From Olleya sediminilitoris (GTDB taxonomy: Bacteria > Bacteroidota > Bacteroidia > Flavobacteriales > Flavobacteriaceae): DNA of 64,000 nt. The notes beneath the pieces were generated by a model. The model did not search any database, was not told the DNA's origin, and worked only from the letters and a program-made list of their open reading frames with translations. Position numbers and translations under genes: made by a program. The stretch is from positions 60,858 through 124,857 of the forward strand of contig NZ_JAEMEF010000011.1 in the NCBI RefSeq assembly GCF_016785945.1, read 5' to 3'. Positions 16,915 to 25,703 of this stretch are shown piece after piece (position 1 is the first letter of the stretch; every line of letters starts with the position of its first letter).

Positions 16915-17505
16915 ATGTTCCAAGAATTTTGGATAAACGTACAATATGGTATGAACCATGTACTAGATATTAACGCTTATGACCATGTTTTATTTTTAAT
17001 AGTATTAGCTGTTCCGTATTTGTTTAATGACTGGCAGCGTGTGCTTTGGTTAGTAACAATGTTTACGGTTGGACACTCTATATCATTAGTGTTGGCTAGT
17101 TACGGAAAAGTAAAAGTTGATGCTAATTTAATCGAGTTTTTGATTCCTGTGACTATTATGATTGTTGCAATTTATAACGTGTTTACAGCAGGTAAAACTG
17201 CAAAAAGTCAGAAAATTGGTCTTTTATTTGTTTCTACTTTGTTTTTTGGACTTGTTCATGGTTTTGGATTTGCTAGAGAATTTAGAATGAGCTTAGATAA
17301 AGGAGATAGTAAGTTTTTAAGATTAATTGAATTTGCTTTAGGTATTGAGATTGCCCAAGTTATTATTGTTTTTATTATCTTATTTTTAGGTTATATTTTT
17401 CAAACTGTATTTAGGTTTTCTAAACGTGATTGGATTATGGTGATTTCTGCAATTGTTATTGGTTTAGTTATACCAATGTTGTTAAATAGTCCATTTTTAG
17501 GCTAG
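16915..17505 (+). CDS. HupE/UreJ-family membrane protein
   Basis: 196 residues with six or so hydrophobic segments. GMNHVLDINAYDHVLFLIVL at the N terminus, TVGHSISLVLA near residue 57 and FGLVHGFGFA near residue 108 are the His-containing motifs of the HupE/UreJ_2 family. Relatives are linked to nickel or cobalt supply for hydrogenase or urease, or have no known role; no such enzyme lies nearby. It starts at ATG 16915 behind a TATATTTA promoter-like element at 16883-16890 and is divergent from the LacI-type gene. Confidence 0.85.
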   Translation: MFQEFWINVQYGMNHVLDINAYDHVLFLIVLAVPYLFNDWQRVLWLVTMFTVGHSISLVLASYGKVKVDANLIEFLIPVTIMIVAIYNVFTAGKTAKSQKIGLLFVSTLFFGLVHGFGFAREFRMSLDKGDSKFLRLIEFALGIEIAQVIIVFIILFLGYIFQTVFRFSKRDWIMVISAIVIGLVIPMLLNSPFLG

Positions 17506-17623
17506 TTTTCATTAAAGTTTTCATAAATCTTAAGATTAAGAATTGTAATTAAAATATGAAGCGAGTATCTTCGTTAGTATTGTTAAGTATCTATTGATGC
17601 TTATTATTTCTATTTAATTAATT

Positions 17624-18055
17624 ATGCCACAAGACAAACAACTTAAATACGATAAAGCTTACTTAAGGATTGCTACAGAATGGGGAAAACTATCGTATTG
17701 TAAACGAAAACAAGTAGGTGCATTAATTGTTAAAGACAGAATGATAATTTCTGATGGTTATAATGGTACACCTAGTGGATTTGAAAATTTTTGCGAAGAT
17801 GATGAAGGTTACACTAAATGGTATGTTTTACATGCTGAGGCTAATGCCATTTTAAAAGTAGCTTCATCCACTCAATCTTGTAAAGGAGCCACATTATATA
17901 TTACCATGTCGCCTTGTAAAGAATGTAGTAAGTTAATACATCAAGCAGGAATAATACGTGTGGTGTATAATCAAGGTTACAAAGATGATTCTGGCTTAAA
18001 GTTTTTAGAAAAAGCAGGAATCGATATTCAATTAATTGAAGAATTAGAAGATTAA
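17624..18055 (+). CDS. Deoxycytidylate deaminase-family protein (ComEB-like)
   Basis: 143 residues of the zinc-dependent cytidine/dCMP deaminase fold. The zinc and proton-shuttle motif HAEANAIL lies near residues 71-78 and the second zinc motif PCKECSKLI near 103-111. The N-terminal RCS-like segment WGKLSYCKRKQVGALIVKD and the insert GFENFCEDDEGY are typical of dCMP deaminases, which convert dCMP to dUMP for dTTP synthesis. Its TAA overlaps the ATG of the following protease by one base, so the two are translationally coupled. Confidence 0.9.
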   Translation: MPQDKQLKYDKAYLRIATEWGKLSYCKRKQVGALIVKDRMIISDGYNGTPSGFENFCEDDEGYTKWYVLHAEANAILKVASSTQSCKGATLYITMSPCKECSKLIHQAGIIRVVYNQGYKDDSGLKFLEKAGIDIQLIEELED

Positions 18056-19650
18056 TGTCAAAAAGCAAAATTTTATTTCCGTTTATACTTGGTGCAGCAA
18101 TTGCAGCTGGCATTTTTATTGGTGGAAAATTAGATTTTGCTGATACGTCTGACAGGTTGTTTTCTTCTAACAGTAAAAAGGATAAGCTTAATAGACTTAT
18201 TGATTATATTGATTATGAATATGTGGAAGACGTTAATACAGACAGTATTGTTGATGTTACGGTTAATGGTATTTTAAATAATCTAGATCCACATTCGGTT
18301 TACATTCCTAAAGAAAACATGCAAGAAGTTGCCGACAACATGAAAGGAAACTTTGTTGGTATAGGTATTAATTTTTACACTTTTAAAGATACTATAACAG
18401 TTATAAAAACTGTAGAAAATGGTCCAAGTGCTAAAGTAGGAATCAAAGGAGGTGACAGGATTGTATCTGCAAACGGAGAGTCACTTTTAGGTGGAGGTTA
18501 CAATAATGATACTTTAGTTGATAAATTAAGAGGCGAACGTTATTCTAAATTAAAGCTTAAAGTATTTAGAAAAGGAAGTCCTGAATTATTGACTTTTAAT
18601 GTTACCAGAGACGTTGTGCCAATCAAAAGTATTGATGCTTCTTATATGTTAACCAATAATTTAGGATATATTAAAGTTAACCGTTTTGCCGAAAGTACTT
18701 ACCAAGAGTTTAAAACAGCTTTAGATAAATTAAAACGACTAGGAGCAACCAGTTTAGCTCTAGATTTAAGGGGTAATCCTGGAGGTTTTTTAGAAATAGC
18801 AGTAGCAATTGTAGACGAGTTTTTAGAGGATGATAAACTTATTGTTTATACAAGAAATAAAAAAGGAAAAGAAGACCGCAGTTATGCAACTACAAAAGGT
18901 GATTTTGAAAAAGGTCACGTTTATGTCATGATTGATGAAAACTCGGCTTCTGCTTCCGAGATTATTGCAGGTGCATTACAAGACAATGATAAAGGTACCA
19001 TAGTAGGAAGACGATCTTACGGAAAAGGTTTAGTCCAAAGAGAAATGAATTTGGGTGATGGTAGTGCTGTAAGATTAACGGTTTCTAAATATTATACACC
19101 AACAGGTCGATCTATTCAACGCTCTTATGAAAACGGAAACCGAGATTATTATGATGATTATGCTGATAGATTAAATAGAGGTGAATTGTTAGATGAAAAT
19201 AAAATTGAAGTAGCAGACTCATTAAAGTTCACAACACCTAAAGGTAAAGTTGTGTATGGTGGAGGAGGAATTATTCCTGATGTTTTTGTGCCTTATGATA
19301 CGCAAATGCAAAACGAAACCTTAACATTTCTAGAAAGAAGAGGCTTTTTAGATAATTTTGTTTTTGAAGAATTAGAAAAAGATAGAAATAAGTTTAATGA
19401 TATTTCTAGACAAGAGTTTTTTGAAAACTTTACAGTAACAGATAGTGTTATAAAGTCTTTAGAAGATTTTTTAAAGCTAAAAACACGATCTAATATTGTA
19501 TTTGTAGCTTATAAAAACGAAGTTAAACATTATTTAAAAGCAACACTTGCTGAGCAATTATATGGATATGGAGCTTATTATAAGATACTAAATAAGCATG
19601 ATATTATGATTGATAAAGTAATATCGTTAAGCCAAGTTCAGAGCAATTAA
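18055..19650 (+). CDS. Carboxy-terminal processing protease (S41 family, CtpA-like)
   Basis: 531 residues. An N-terminal membrane anchor (LFPFILGAAIAAGIFIGG) places it in the periplasm. A helical segment is followed by a PDZ domain (about 90-175, with GIGINFYTFKDTITV and GLKxGDRI-like KGGDRIVSANG). The S41 catalytic core then carries the nucleophile in NSASASE (Ser299) and the general base Lys324 in RRSYGKG; the 25-residue spacing is the family norm. The C-terminal 150 residues are a helical extension common in Bacteroidota. These enzymes cut tail peptides of periplasmic proteins. It follows the deaminase with one-base overlap. Confidence 0.93.
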   Translation: MSKSKILFPFILGAAIAAGIFIGGKLDFADTSDRLFSSNSKKDKLNRLIDYIDYEYVEDVNTDSIVDVTVNGILNNLDPHSVYIPKENMQEVADNMKGNFVGIGINFYTFKDTITVIKTVENGPSAKVGIKGGDRIVSANGESLLGGGYNNDTLVDKLRGERYSKLKLKVFRKGSPELLTFNVTRDVVPIKSIDASYMLTNNLGYIKVNRFAESTYQEFKTALDKLKRLGATSLALDLRGNPGGFLEIAVAIVDEFLEDDKLIVYTRNKKGKEDRSYATTKGDFEKGHVYVMIDENSASASEIIAGALQDNDKGTIVGRRSYGKGLVQREMNLGDGSAVRLTVSKYYTPTGRSIQRSYENGNRDYYDDYADRLNRGELLDENKIEVADSLKFTTPKGKVVYGGGGIIPDVFVPYDTQMQNETLTFLERRGFLDNFVFEELEKDRNKFNDISRQEFFENFTVTDSVIKSLEDFLKLKTRSNIVFVAYKNEVKHYLKATLAEQLYGYGAYYKILNKHDIMIDKVISLSQVQSN

Positions 19651-19651
19651 T

Positions 19652-20263
19652 TTAGCTATGTGTCTTATCGTGTACTTTGGTATGCTTACCGTTATTCCAT
19701 AGTGTTAAAATATCTGTTGCGACATGTGCACCACTTCCTGACGCAATAGCAAACTGACTTCTCCAACCGGCTAACGTACCAGCTACATATAAGTTATCCT
19801 TAATTAAATGATCTGTGTTTTTTAACCAGATGCGGTCTTTTTCAATAGCAGATTTTGGATGCGGTTTAATATAGTTTTCCAAACCTGTAATGTTTAATAA
19901 GTTTGTATAGCCAACAGCTATAACTACACGTTGTGCAGTATATGCTTTTTTGTTTGTTGTAACTTGATAATGTTGCTCAACTTCAGCTATAGCTTCAACT
20001 TTTTCTTTATCAATTTGTACAACTTCAGGATATAAATGGGTTAATTGTTGTTTGCCATCTTCTAAAATATCTTTACCTAAAGTCCCTGGAGTTAATCCTA
20101 AAACATTATTAAATAAAGCATTTTGTAGGTGAGAAGTCTTTTGGTGTGTAATAATACCAACGGTTTTGTTTTTAGCAAAAGGTTTGCTTAATCCAGAGCC
20201 CAAAACTAAAGCGCAAGACAATCCTGCAGCTCCACCACCAATAATTAAAGTGTCAAAATCCAT
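19652..20263 (-). CDS. Short FAD-dependent pyridine nucleotide-disulfide oxidoreductase-like protein
   Basis: 203 residues with the N-terminal FAD-binding Rossmann motif LIIGGGAAGLSCALVL (residues 6-21) and a C-terminal flavin-contact region NLYVAGTLAGWRSQFAIASG (about 158-177). It resembles thioredoxin reductase with the NADPH domain deleted and without a CxxC redox pair, as in other short flavobacterial homologues. The electron donor and acceptor are unknown. The stop is 2 bp from the convergent S41 protease stop. The start overlaps by one base the stop of the small membrane protein upstream. Confidence 0.8.
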   Translation of the reverse strand: MDFDTLIIGGGAAGLSCALVLGSGLSKPFAKNKTVGIITHQKTSHLQNALFNNVLGLTPGTLGKDILEDGKQQLTHLYPEVVQIDKEKVEAIAEVEQHYQVTTNKKAYTAQRVVIAVGYTNLLNITGLENYIKPHPKSAIEKDRIWLKNTDHLIKDNLYVAGTLAGWRSQFAIASGSGAHVATDILTLWNNGKHTKVHDKTHS

Positions 20264-20460
20264 TACAACCTTGATTTAGCTTCAATTTTTTTAGAAATTC
20301 GTAAAATCTGTAATAATGCTATTGCGCATAATGATGCTAAGATCGTGATTAAAGCTACAATACTTTCGTTTGAAAATAAAGCAGAAAAGTCAATCTTAGT
20401 AGAGTTATAAACAATTAAAGCTATTGCTAAAACAGTAACGATATAGGTAAAGATTTTCAT
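20263..20460 (-). CDS. Small two-helix membrane protein
   Basis: 65 residues with two predicted transmembrane helices (about 4-22 and 33-53) and a basic C-terminal tail RISKKIEAKSR. I do not recognise a family. The one-base overlap with the FAD-binding protein downstream suggests translational coupling, so it may anchor or partner that protein. It lies 30 bp after the marC-like stop. Confidence 0.65.
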   Translation of the reverse strand: MKIFTYIVTVLAIALIVYNSTKIDFSALFSNESIVALITILASLCAIALLQILRISKKIEAKSRL

Positions 20461-20490
20461 TGTAATAAATGTTTGTGCAAAAATACAAAA

Positions 20491-21072
20491 TTAGGCTAAC
20501 AGTATCTTGATATTATCAGTAAACAACTTAACTGCTATTGCTAATAATATTACCCCAAATACTTTTCTAATAATACTAATTCCGTTTTGTCCGATAAAGC
20601 GCTCAATACGTCTTGATGTTTTTAGTACAATATATATGACAATAACATTTAATATAACAGCAATTATAATGTTTTTAATATCATATTCAGCTCTTAAAGC
20701 TAATAAGGTTGTTAAACTACCTGGACCAGCAATTAAAGGGAATGCTAACGGAAAAACAGACGCTGTAATTGGGTTGGTGTCCTCTTCTTTATATAAGGTG
20801 ATCCCTAAAATCATTTCTAAAGCAATAAAAAATAGTATAAAAGAACCTGCTACTGCAAAAGAGCTAACATTAATACCTATAAGGTTTAAGATGCTTTTTC
20901 CTAAAAATAAAAAAGCAATTAATATCACTCCAGCAATTATTGCTGCTTTCTCACTTTGTATATGACCTACTTTTTTACGTAAATCAATAATAATCGGGAT
21001 GTTTCCAACAATATCTATTACAGCAAAAAGCACCATAAAAACAGTAAATATTTCTTTAAAATTGATAGCCAT
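20491..21072 (-). CDS. MarC-family integral membrane protein
   Basis: 193 residues with six hydrophobic segments, matching the MarC/UPF0056 family in length and in DIVGNIPIIIDL, PLAFPLIAGPGSLTTLLAL and SRRIERFIGQNGISIIRKVFGVILLAIAVK. The last is the usual MarC C-terminal signature. Its function is not established: the old link to multiple antibiotic resistance was not upheld for E. coli MarC. It heads a minus-strand run with the small membrane protein and the FAD-dependent protein. Confidence 0.9.
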   Translation of the reverse strand: MAINFKEIFTVFMVLFAVIDIVGNIPIIIDLRKKVGHIQSEKAAIIAGVILIAFLFLGKSILNLIGINVSSFAVAGSFILFFIALEMILGITLYKEEDTNPITASVFPLAFPLIAGPGSLTTLLALRAEYDIKNIIIAVILNVIVIYIVLKTSRRIERFIGQNGISIIRKVFGVILLAIAVKLFTDNIKILLA

Positions 21073-21196
21073 AGTTAGTATAAATTAAAGGTTCTTAATT
21101 TTTGGTAAAAGTAGTTTTATTCATCTAAAAAATAATAATATATAAAATTACTTTTTGGTTTTAATCGAAACAACTTTTTACTTTAGTAAGATAATT

Positions 21197-21204
21197 TATA
21201 TTTG
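21197..21204 (+). promoter_or_regulatory. Promoter -7 element of the DUF3109 gene
   Basis: TATATTTG matches TAnnTTTG; the start would be near 21208 with a leader of about 14 nt. CTTTT near 21174-21178 is a partial -33 match. Confidence 0.55.
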
Positions 21205-21221
21205 CTAAAAAATAAAACTTT

Positions 21222-21791
21222 ATGTTTCAATTAGGTAAAACCATTGTTTCAGAGGAGATAATAGAAAAAGATTTTGTGTGTAATCTGTCTGCCTGTAAAG
21301 GGGCTTGTTGTATTGATGGTGATGCAGGTGCACCAATTAGTAAAGAAGAAGCGCAAATTATGAAGGAGATTTATCCTAAAGTAAAACCTTATTTGCGTAA
21401 AGAAGGTATAGAGGCAATTGAAGCTCAAGGCACCACTATTGTGACTCCTTTTGGAGATATTGAAACGCCTTTAATAAATGGTGCAGATTGTGCCTATGTG
21501 ATTTTTGATAAGAAAAAAACAGCGCTTTGTGGTATTGAGGAAGCGTATAATCAAGGTGATGTAGATTGGAAAAAGCCAATTTCCTGTCATTTATATCCAA
21601 TTAGAACAAAAGATTACTCTGAATTTTCTGCAGTAAATTATGATAAATGGGATATTTGTGATGATGCTTGTTCTTTAGGAAAAGAATTACAAGTACCAGT
21701 TTATAAATTTGTAAAAGAAGCTTTAATTAGAAAATTTGGTGAAGATTGGTACTCTGAATTAGAAAAAGTAGCAGATAAAATGACAAAATAA
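21222..21791 (+). CDS. DUF3109 family cysteine-rich protein
   Basis: 189 residues, cytoplasmic. The cysteines are arranged CNLSACKGACC (about 21-31), CAY, LCG, SCHLYPIR (about 125-132) and CDDAC (about 147-151), the pattern of DUF3109, a relative of the YkgJ CxxCxxCC-type zinc or iron-sulfur proteins. The motif GACCxDGDAGAP near the N terminus is the family hallmark. No biochemical role is established. It is a monocistronic unit ended by a strong terminator, with nrdBA following on the same strand after a long leader. Confidence 0.85.
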   Translation: MFQLGKTIVSEEIIEKDFVCNLSACKGACCIDGDAGAPISKEEAQIMKEIYPKVKPYLRKEGIEAIEAQGTTIVTPFGDIETPLINGADCAYVIFDKKKTALCGIEEAYNQGDVDWKKPISCHLYPIRTKDYSEFSAVNYDKWDICDDACSLGKELQVPVYKFVKEALIRKFGEDWYSELEKVADKMTK

Positions 21792-21854
21792 TCGATGAAA
21801 TAACGCTTAGAAATTTTAGGTAGAATTTTTTAACTAAATAGATAAAATTAAAAC

Positions 21855-21885
21855 GCTTTTTTTTAACAGAAAAAGCTTTTTTTTT
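21855..21885 (+). terminator. Intrinsic terminator after the DUF3109 gene
   Basis: Arms GCTTTTT and AAAAAGC with an 8-nt loop and a T9 tail. It separates the DUF3109 gene from the nrd promoter region. Confidence 0.75.
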
Positions 21886-22474
21886 GACGTTAAAATTTAA
21901 AGTTTTTTAAACTTTTATCATTTTTTTTGCTTAAAAAAAATAAGAATGAAATTTCTTGTTAAAATTTATCTTTAAGGCTCTTGTTTATTAAAAAAATGAG
22001 TATTATTTATAGTAAATTGTAAGCTTAAATACTATCATTTTTTTTCTTTTTTTCTAAATAAAAAAATGCTTAAAAAAGACTTTAAAATAAAGCGCTGACG
22101 CTTAATTTAGTAGCTTGTTTTTAGCTTTTTTTAAGTTAAAAAATCGCTGCAAATCAATTAGTTGTGCGGTTTTTTGTCAGAGTCCCCTAAAACAAAGGGA
22201 TTACAAGCTTTGTTAAAAACTTGTTGACAACGTTTACAGAATCCCCTTTCATTTTAGAGGCTAAATGTCAATCTTTGCTCAAGGCAAAAACAAAATAGAT
22301 TTTCAATATTTTTTTGAAAATAAAAAGTAAGGATAAATCCATTTTTTTTTAATAATACGCCCTTTTTTTATTCCCTCAAAAGGAAAATATAACACGTTTT
22401 TACAGATTTATTATTGTCGTTTTTAGAATGAGTTTTCATTCCGGAAAAATGACCAGCTATTTAACTAAAAGATT
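21886..22474 (+). promoter_or_regulatory. Non-coding nrdBA upstream region with inverted repeats and long leader
   Basis: About 590 bp without a credible ORF and very AT-rich. An imperfect inverted repeat (22182-22202 with 22240-22261; arms of the form CCCCTAAAACAAAGGG and CCCCTTTCATTTTAGAGG) encloses smaller repeats ACAAG/CTTGT and GTTGACAAC. A promoter candidate TTTC-N19-AATCTTTG spans 22247-22277, overlapping the right arm, with a start near 22281 and a leader of about 190 nt. The leader contains ATTTTCAA/TTGAAAAT, several T8-T9 runs, and the hairpin GAATGA-GTTT-TCATTC at 22427-22441 just before nrdB. The layout suggests regulated reductase expression; no NrdR box or cobalamin riboswitch was recognised. 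Confidence 0.5.
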
Positions 22475-23749
22475 ATGGAGATTACTCAGATTATTAAACG
22501 AGATTATGAAACAAGTCCCTTTGTTTTAAATAAAATTTCTAACGCTATTGAAAAAGCAATGCTTTCTGTTGGAAATGGATCAAAAGCAGATGCAAATACT
22601 ATTTCTGGAAATGTATTACAAGCTTTATTAGACAGAAAAGAAAAAGATTATAGATACGTACCTACCGTTGAGCAAGTACAAGATCTTGTGGAAGAAAAAT
22701 TAATGGGAAGCCAATTTCATGATGTAGCAAAAGCATACATATTATACAGAGATGAGCAAACCAGAAATAGAAAAACAAACATCTTTGAAAAGCGTATTAA
22801 CTTAAAACCTTATGAGTATCCAGCACTTAATGACTATGTAGATGCTATTAGACACTCTTATTGGATTCATTCTGAATTTAACTTTACTAGTGATATTCAG
22901 GATTTTAAAACCAGGTTAACAGTTGTAGAGCAAAATGCGATAAAAAACACAATGTTAGCTATATCGCAAATTGAAGTTGCAGTAAAGAATTTTTGGGGAG
23001 AAATTTATAACAAAATGCCAAAACCAGAAATTGGATCTGTAGGAGCAACCTTTGCAGAGAGTGAAGTGCGTCACCAAGATGCTTACTCTCATTTATTAGA
23101 AATTTTAGGACTTAATAATGAGTTTAAAAACATTAAGAAAAAACCAGTAATAATGCGTCGTGTGCATTATTTGGAAACAGCATTAAAAAATTCTAAAAGC
23201 GAAGACAATAAAGAGTATGCAGAATCTGTTTTATTATTCTCATTGTTTATTGAGCATGTGTCTTTATTTTCTCAGTTTTTAATAATTATGGCTTTTAATA
23301 AGCATAAAAATATGCTTAAAGGAGTATCTAATGTAGTTGAGGCGACTTCTAAAGAAGAACAAATACACGGAGATTTTGGTATTGATATTATCAAAATTAT
23401 TAAAGAAGAAAACCCTACATGGTTTGATGATGCGCATGCAAAACAAGTACAAGATCTATGTAAAGAAGCTTTTGCTTCTGAAAGCGATATTATTGACTGG
23501 ATTTTTGAAGCAGGAGAATTAGATTTCTTACCAAAAGATGTGATTAACGAGTTTATTAAAAACCGTTTCAATAATTCTTTAGAAAGTATTGGTATTGGAA
23601 AAGTATTTGAAGTTAATGAAGCATTAATTGCACAAACCGAATGGTTTGATGACGAAATAATTGGAACAAAACACGGAGATTTCTTTGTTAAGCGTTCAAT
23701 AAACTACAGTAAAAGAACAAAAAGTATAACTAGCGACGATTTATTTTAA
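22475..23749 (+). CDS. nrdB: Ribonucleotide reductase small subunit with N-terminal ATP-cone (class Id type)
   Basis: 424 residues, about 90-100 longer than a plain NrdB because residues 1 to about 95 form an ATP-cone (VLNKISNAIEKAM, then VQDLVEEKLM and AKAYILYRDEQTR). The ferritin-like radical domain follows with metal ligands Glu167, Glu197-x-x-His200, Glu260 and Glu295-x-x-His298. Tyr204 sits at the position of the E. coli radical tyrosine. The tail ITSDDLF docks to the large subunit. In Leeuwenhoekiella blandensis the same arrangement gives allosteric on/off control through NrdB, and Flavobacterium johnsoniae has a superoxide-activated dimanganese class Id enzyme. Membership here is inferred from architecture. 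nrdA follows after one base. Confidence 0.95.
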   Translation: MEITQIIKRDYETSPFVLNKISNAIEKAMLSVGNGSKADANTISGNVLQALLDRKEKDYRYVPTVEQVQDLVEEKLMGSQFHDVAKAYILYRDEQTRNRKTNIFEKRINLKPYEYPALNDYVDAIRHSYWIHSEFNFTSDIQDFKTRLTVVEQNAIKNTMLAISQIEVAVKNFWGEIYNKMPKPEIGSVGATFAESEVRHQDAYSHLLEILGLNNEFKNIKKKPVIMRRVHYLETALKNSKSEDNKEYAESVLLFSLFIEHVSLFSQFLIIMAFNKHKNMLKGVSNVVEATSKEEQIHGDFGIDIIKIIKEENPTWFDDAHAKQVQDLCKEAFASESDIIDWIFEAGELDFLPKDVINEFIKNRFNNSLESIGIGKVFEVNEALIAQTEWFDDEIIGTKHGDFFVKRSINYSKRTKSITSDDLF

Positions 23750-23750
23750 T

Positions 23751-25547
23751 ATGAGTAATCAAACAAAACAAAACACTGAGGCTAATGTAAGCCAAGAAGC
23801 TACAGCTTCAAATTATGATCAATTAATTAACGCTAGAAAAGAAGCCAGAAAAGAAGCTCATAAAGATGAACCAGAAATAAAATGGTTAACAGAAAATAGT
23901 CGCAAATTTTTAGCGTCAGGTTACTTAACAGAAGGAACGTCTCCAGAACAAAGAATTAGAGAAATTGCTGAAAGAGCAGAATCTATCTTAAAAATTGATG
24001 GATTTGCAGATAAGTTTTACGGTTATATGGCAGAAGGGTACTACTCTTTAGCCTCTCCAGTGTGGTCAAACTTTGGTAAGAGAAGAGGACTGCCAATTAG
24101 TTGCTTTGGTTCTCATATTGATGATGATATGGGAGACATCCTATATACACAATCTGAAGTGGGAATGATGTCAAAATTAGGAGGTGGTACTTCTGGTTAC
24201 TTTGGTAAGTTACGTCATCGTGGTGCTCCTGTTAAAAATAACGGAGAGTCTTCTGGTGCTGTACACATCATGCAATTATTTGAAAAAATGGTTGATGTTG
24301 TAAGTCAAGGATCGGTTAGAAGAGGACGTTTTTCGCCTTATTTACCAATAGAGCATGAAGATATACATGAGTTTTTAGAAATAGGAACTGAAGGTAATCC
24401 AATACAAGAATTAACGCATGGTGTTACTGTTGGTAACCAATGGATGCAAGAAATGATTGATGGAGATACAGATAAAAGAGCCATTTGGGCAAAAGTATTA
24501 CAGCGTAGAGGAGAGATAGGATATCCTTATATTTTCTTTAAAGATAATGCTAATAACACTTCACCAGATGTGTATCAAGATAAAAATCATGAAATCTATG
24601 CCAGTAACTTGTGTTCAGAAATCATGTTGCCAACAAACGACAGATGGTCTTTTGTATGTGTATTATCATCAATAAACTTATTGCATTATGATAAGTGGAA
24701 AGATACTGATGCAGTAGAGACAATGGTATACTTTTTAGACGCTGTTTTAGAAGAGTTTATTACTAAGTTAGAAGATTATAGAGATTCGCCTAGTAGAGAC
24801 GATAGACAGACGTTTATGTTTATGGAAAAAGCATACAACTTTGCTAAAGAAAACAGAGCTTTAGGTCTAGGTGCTTTAGGATGGCATAGTTTATTACAAT
24901 CAAAAATGATGTCTTTTGATAGTCAAGAAGCTTTCAATTTAAATAGTGAGATTTTTAAAACCATTGGTGAAAAGTCTAAAAAAGCATCAGAAGAATTAGC
25001 TAAGTTATTTGGTGAGCCAGAAGTGTTAAAAGGATACGGTAGACGTAATACTACACTAAATGCTGTAGCACCAACAACATCATCTGCGTTTATTTTAGGG
25101 CAAGTGTCACAAGGTATTGAGCCAATTTGGTCTAATAGTTATGTAAAAGACATTGCTAAAATAAAGACAACTATTAAAAACCCGTTTTTAGTAGAATTGT
25201 TAGAAGAAAAAGGCATGAATAACGTAGAGACTTGGAAAAGCATACGTGATTTTGATGGATCTGTACAGCATTTAGATGGTTTGACAGAGCACGAAAAAGA
25301 AGTGTTTAAAACTTATTCTGAAATTGATCAAATGACAATCATTTATCAAGCAGCAAATAGACAAAATCATATAGACCAAGGTCAGTCTTTAAATATTATG
25401 GTGCATCCAGATATGCCTGTAAAAGAGATTAATAATATATATGTTACAGCATGGAAATTAGGAGTTAAGTCATTGTACTACCAACACAGTATGAATGCAG
25501 CTCAAAAATTTAAACAGAAAAAGGAATGCGCAAGTTGTGAAGGTTAG
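23751..25547 (+). CDS. nrdA: Ribonucleotide reductase large subunit without ATP-cone
   Basis: 598 residues, shorter than E. coli NrdA because there is no N-terminal ATP-cone: residues 1-45 are polar and probably disordered, and the ten-stranded catalytic barrel begins near 50. Active-site residues are visible: Cys118 in ISCFGSH and Cys303 in FVCVLSS (the reducing pair), plus Asn286, Cys288 and Glu290 in SNLCSEI (thiyl radical site). The C-terminal ECASCEG carries the CxxC that relays electrons from thioredoxin or glutaredoxin. It reduces ribonucleoside diphosphates with NrdB as radical source. It is coupled to nrdB with one base between, and a terminator follows at 25628. No nrdI or nrdH adjoins, which fits class Id. 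Confidence 0.97.
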   Translation: MSNQTKQNTEANVSQEATASNYDQLINARKEARKEAHKDEPEIKWLTENSRKFLASGYLTEGTSPEQRIREIAERAESILKIDGFADKFYGYMAEGYYSLASPVWSNFGKRRGLPISCFGSHIDDDMGDILYTQSEVGMMSKLGGGTSGYFGKLRHRGAPVKNNGESSGAVHIMQLFEKMVDVVSQGSVRRGRFSPYLPIEHEDIHEFLEIGTEGNPIQELTHGVTVGNQWMQEMIDGDTDKRAIWAKVLQRRGEIGYPYIFFKDNANNTSPDVYQDKNHEIYASNLCSEIMLPTNDRWSFVCVLSSINLLHYDKWKDTDAVETMVYFLDAVLEEFITKLEDYRDSPSRDDRQTFMFMEKAYNFAKENRALGLGALGWHSLLQSKMMSFDSQEAFNLNSEIFKTIGEKSKKASEELAKLFGEPEVLKGYGRRNTTLNAVAPTTSSAFILGQVSQGIEPIWSNSYVKDIAKIKTTIKNPFLVELLEEKGMNNVETWKSIRDFDGSVQHLDGLTEHEKEVFKTYSEIDQMTIIYQAANRQNHIDQGQSLNIMVHPDMPVKEINNIYVTAWKLGVKSLYYQHSMNAAQKFKQKKECASCEG

Positions 25548-25627
25548 TATATAATTAGTTAACTTTCACCAGAAATAATGACAAGGTTGCTAGGGCTTGT
25601 CAAATTATAGTGTTATAATCTTAAAAG

Positions 25628-25652
25628 GCATCCAGAAATGGATGCTTTTTTT
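25628..25652 (+). terminator. Intrinsic terminator after nrdA
   Basis: GCATCC-AGAAAT-GGATGC followed by T7. The same 18-nt hairpin recurs inverted at 26971-26988, behind the OmpA-family gene. Confidence 0.85.
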
Positions 25653-25703
25653 ATTTAAAAACTATAATATTATAGTATATTACTACTCCTTAACTAATCA
25701 ATA

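Noticed and set aside
16776..16973. Small hydrophobic ORF before the HupE-like gene
   Set aside because: It covers the lacI and hupE promoter elements and overlaps the hupE start in another frame; composition looks like translated AT-rich DNA.
20507..20965. 152-codon plus-strand ORF within marC
   Set aside because: It is the antisense frame of a hydrophobic gene; the MarC frame has clear family motifs.
21886..22474. Cobalamin riboswitch before nrdBA
   Set aside because: No B12-box was found, and the reductase is class I, not cobalamin-dependent.
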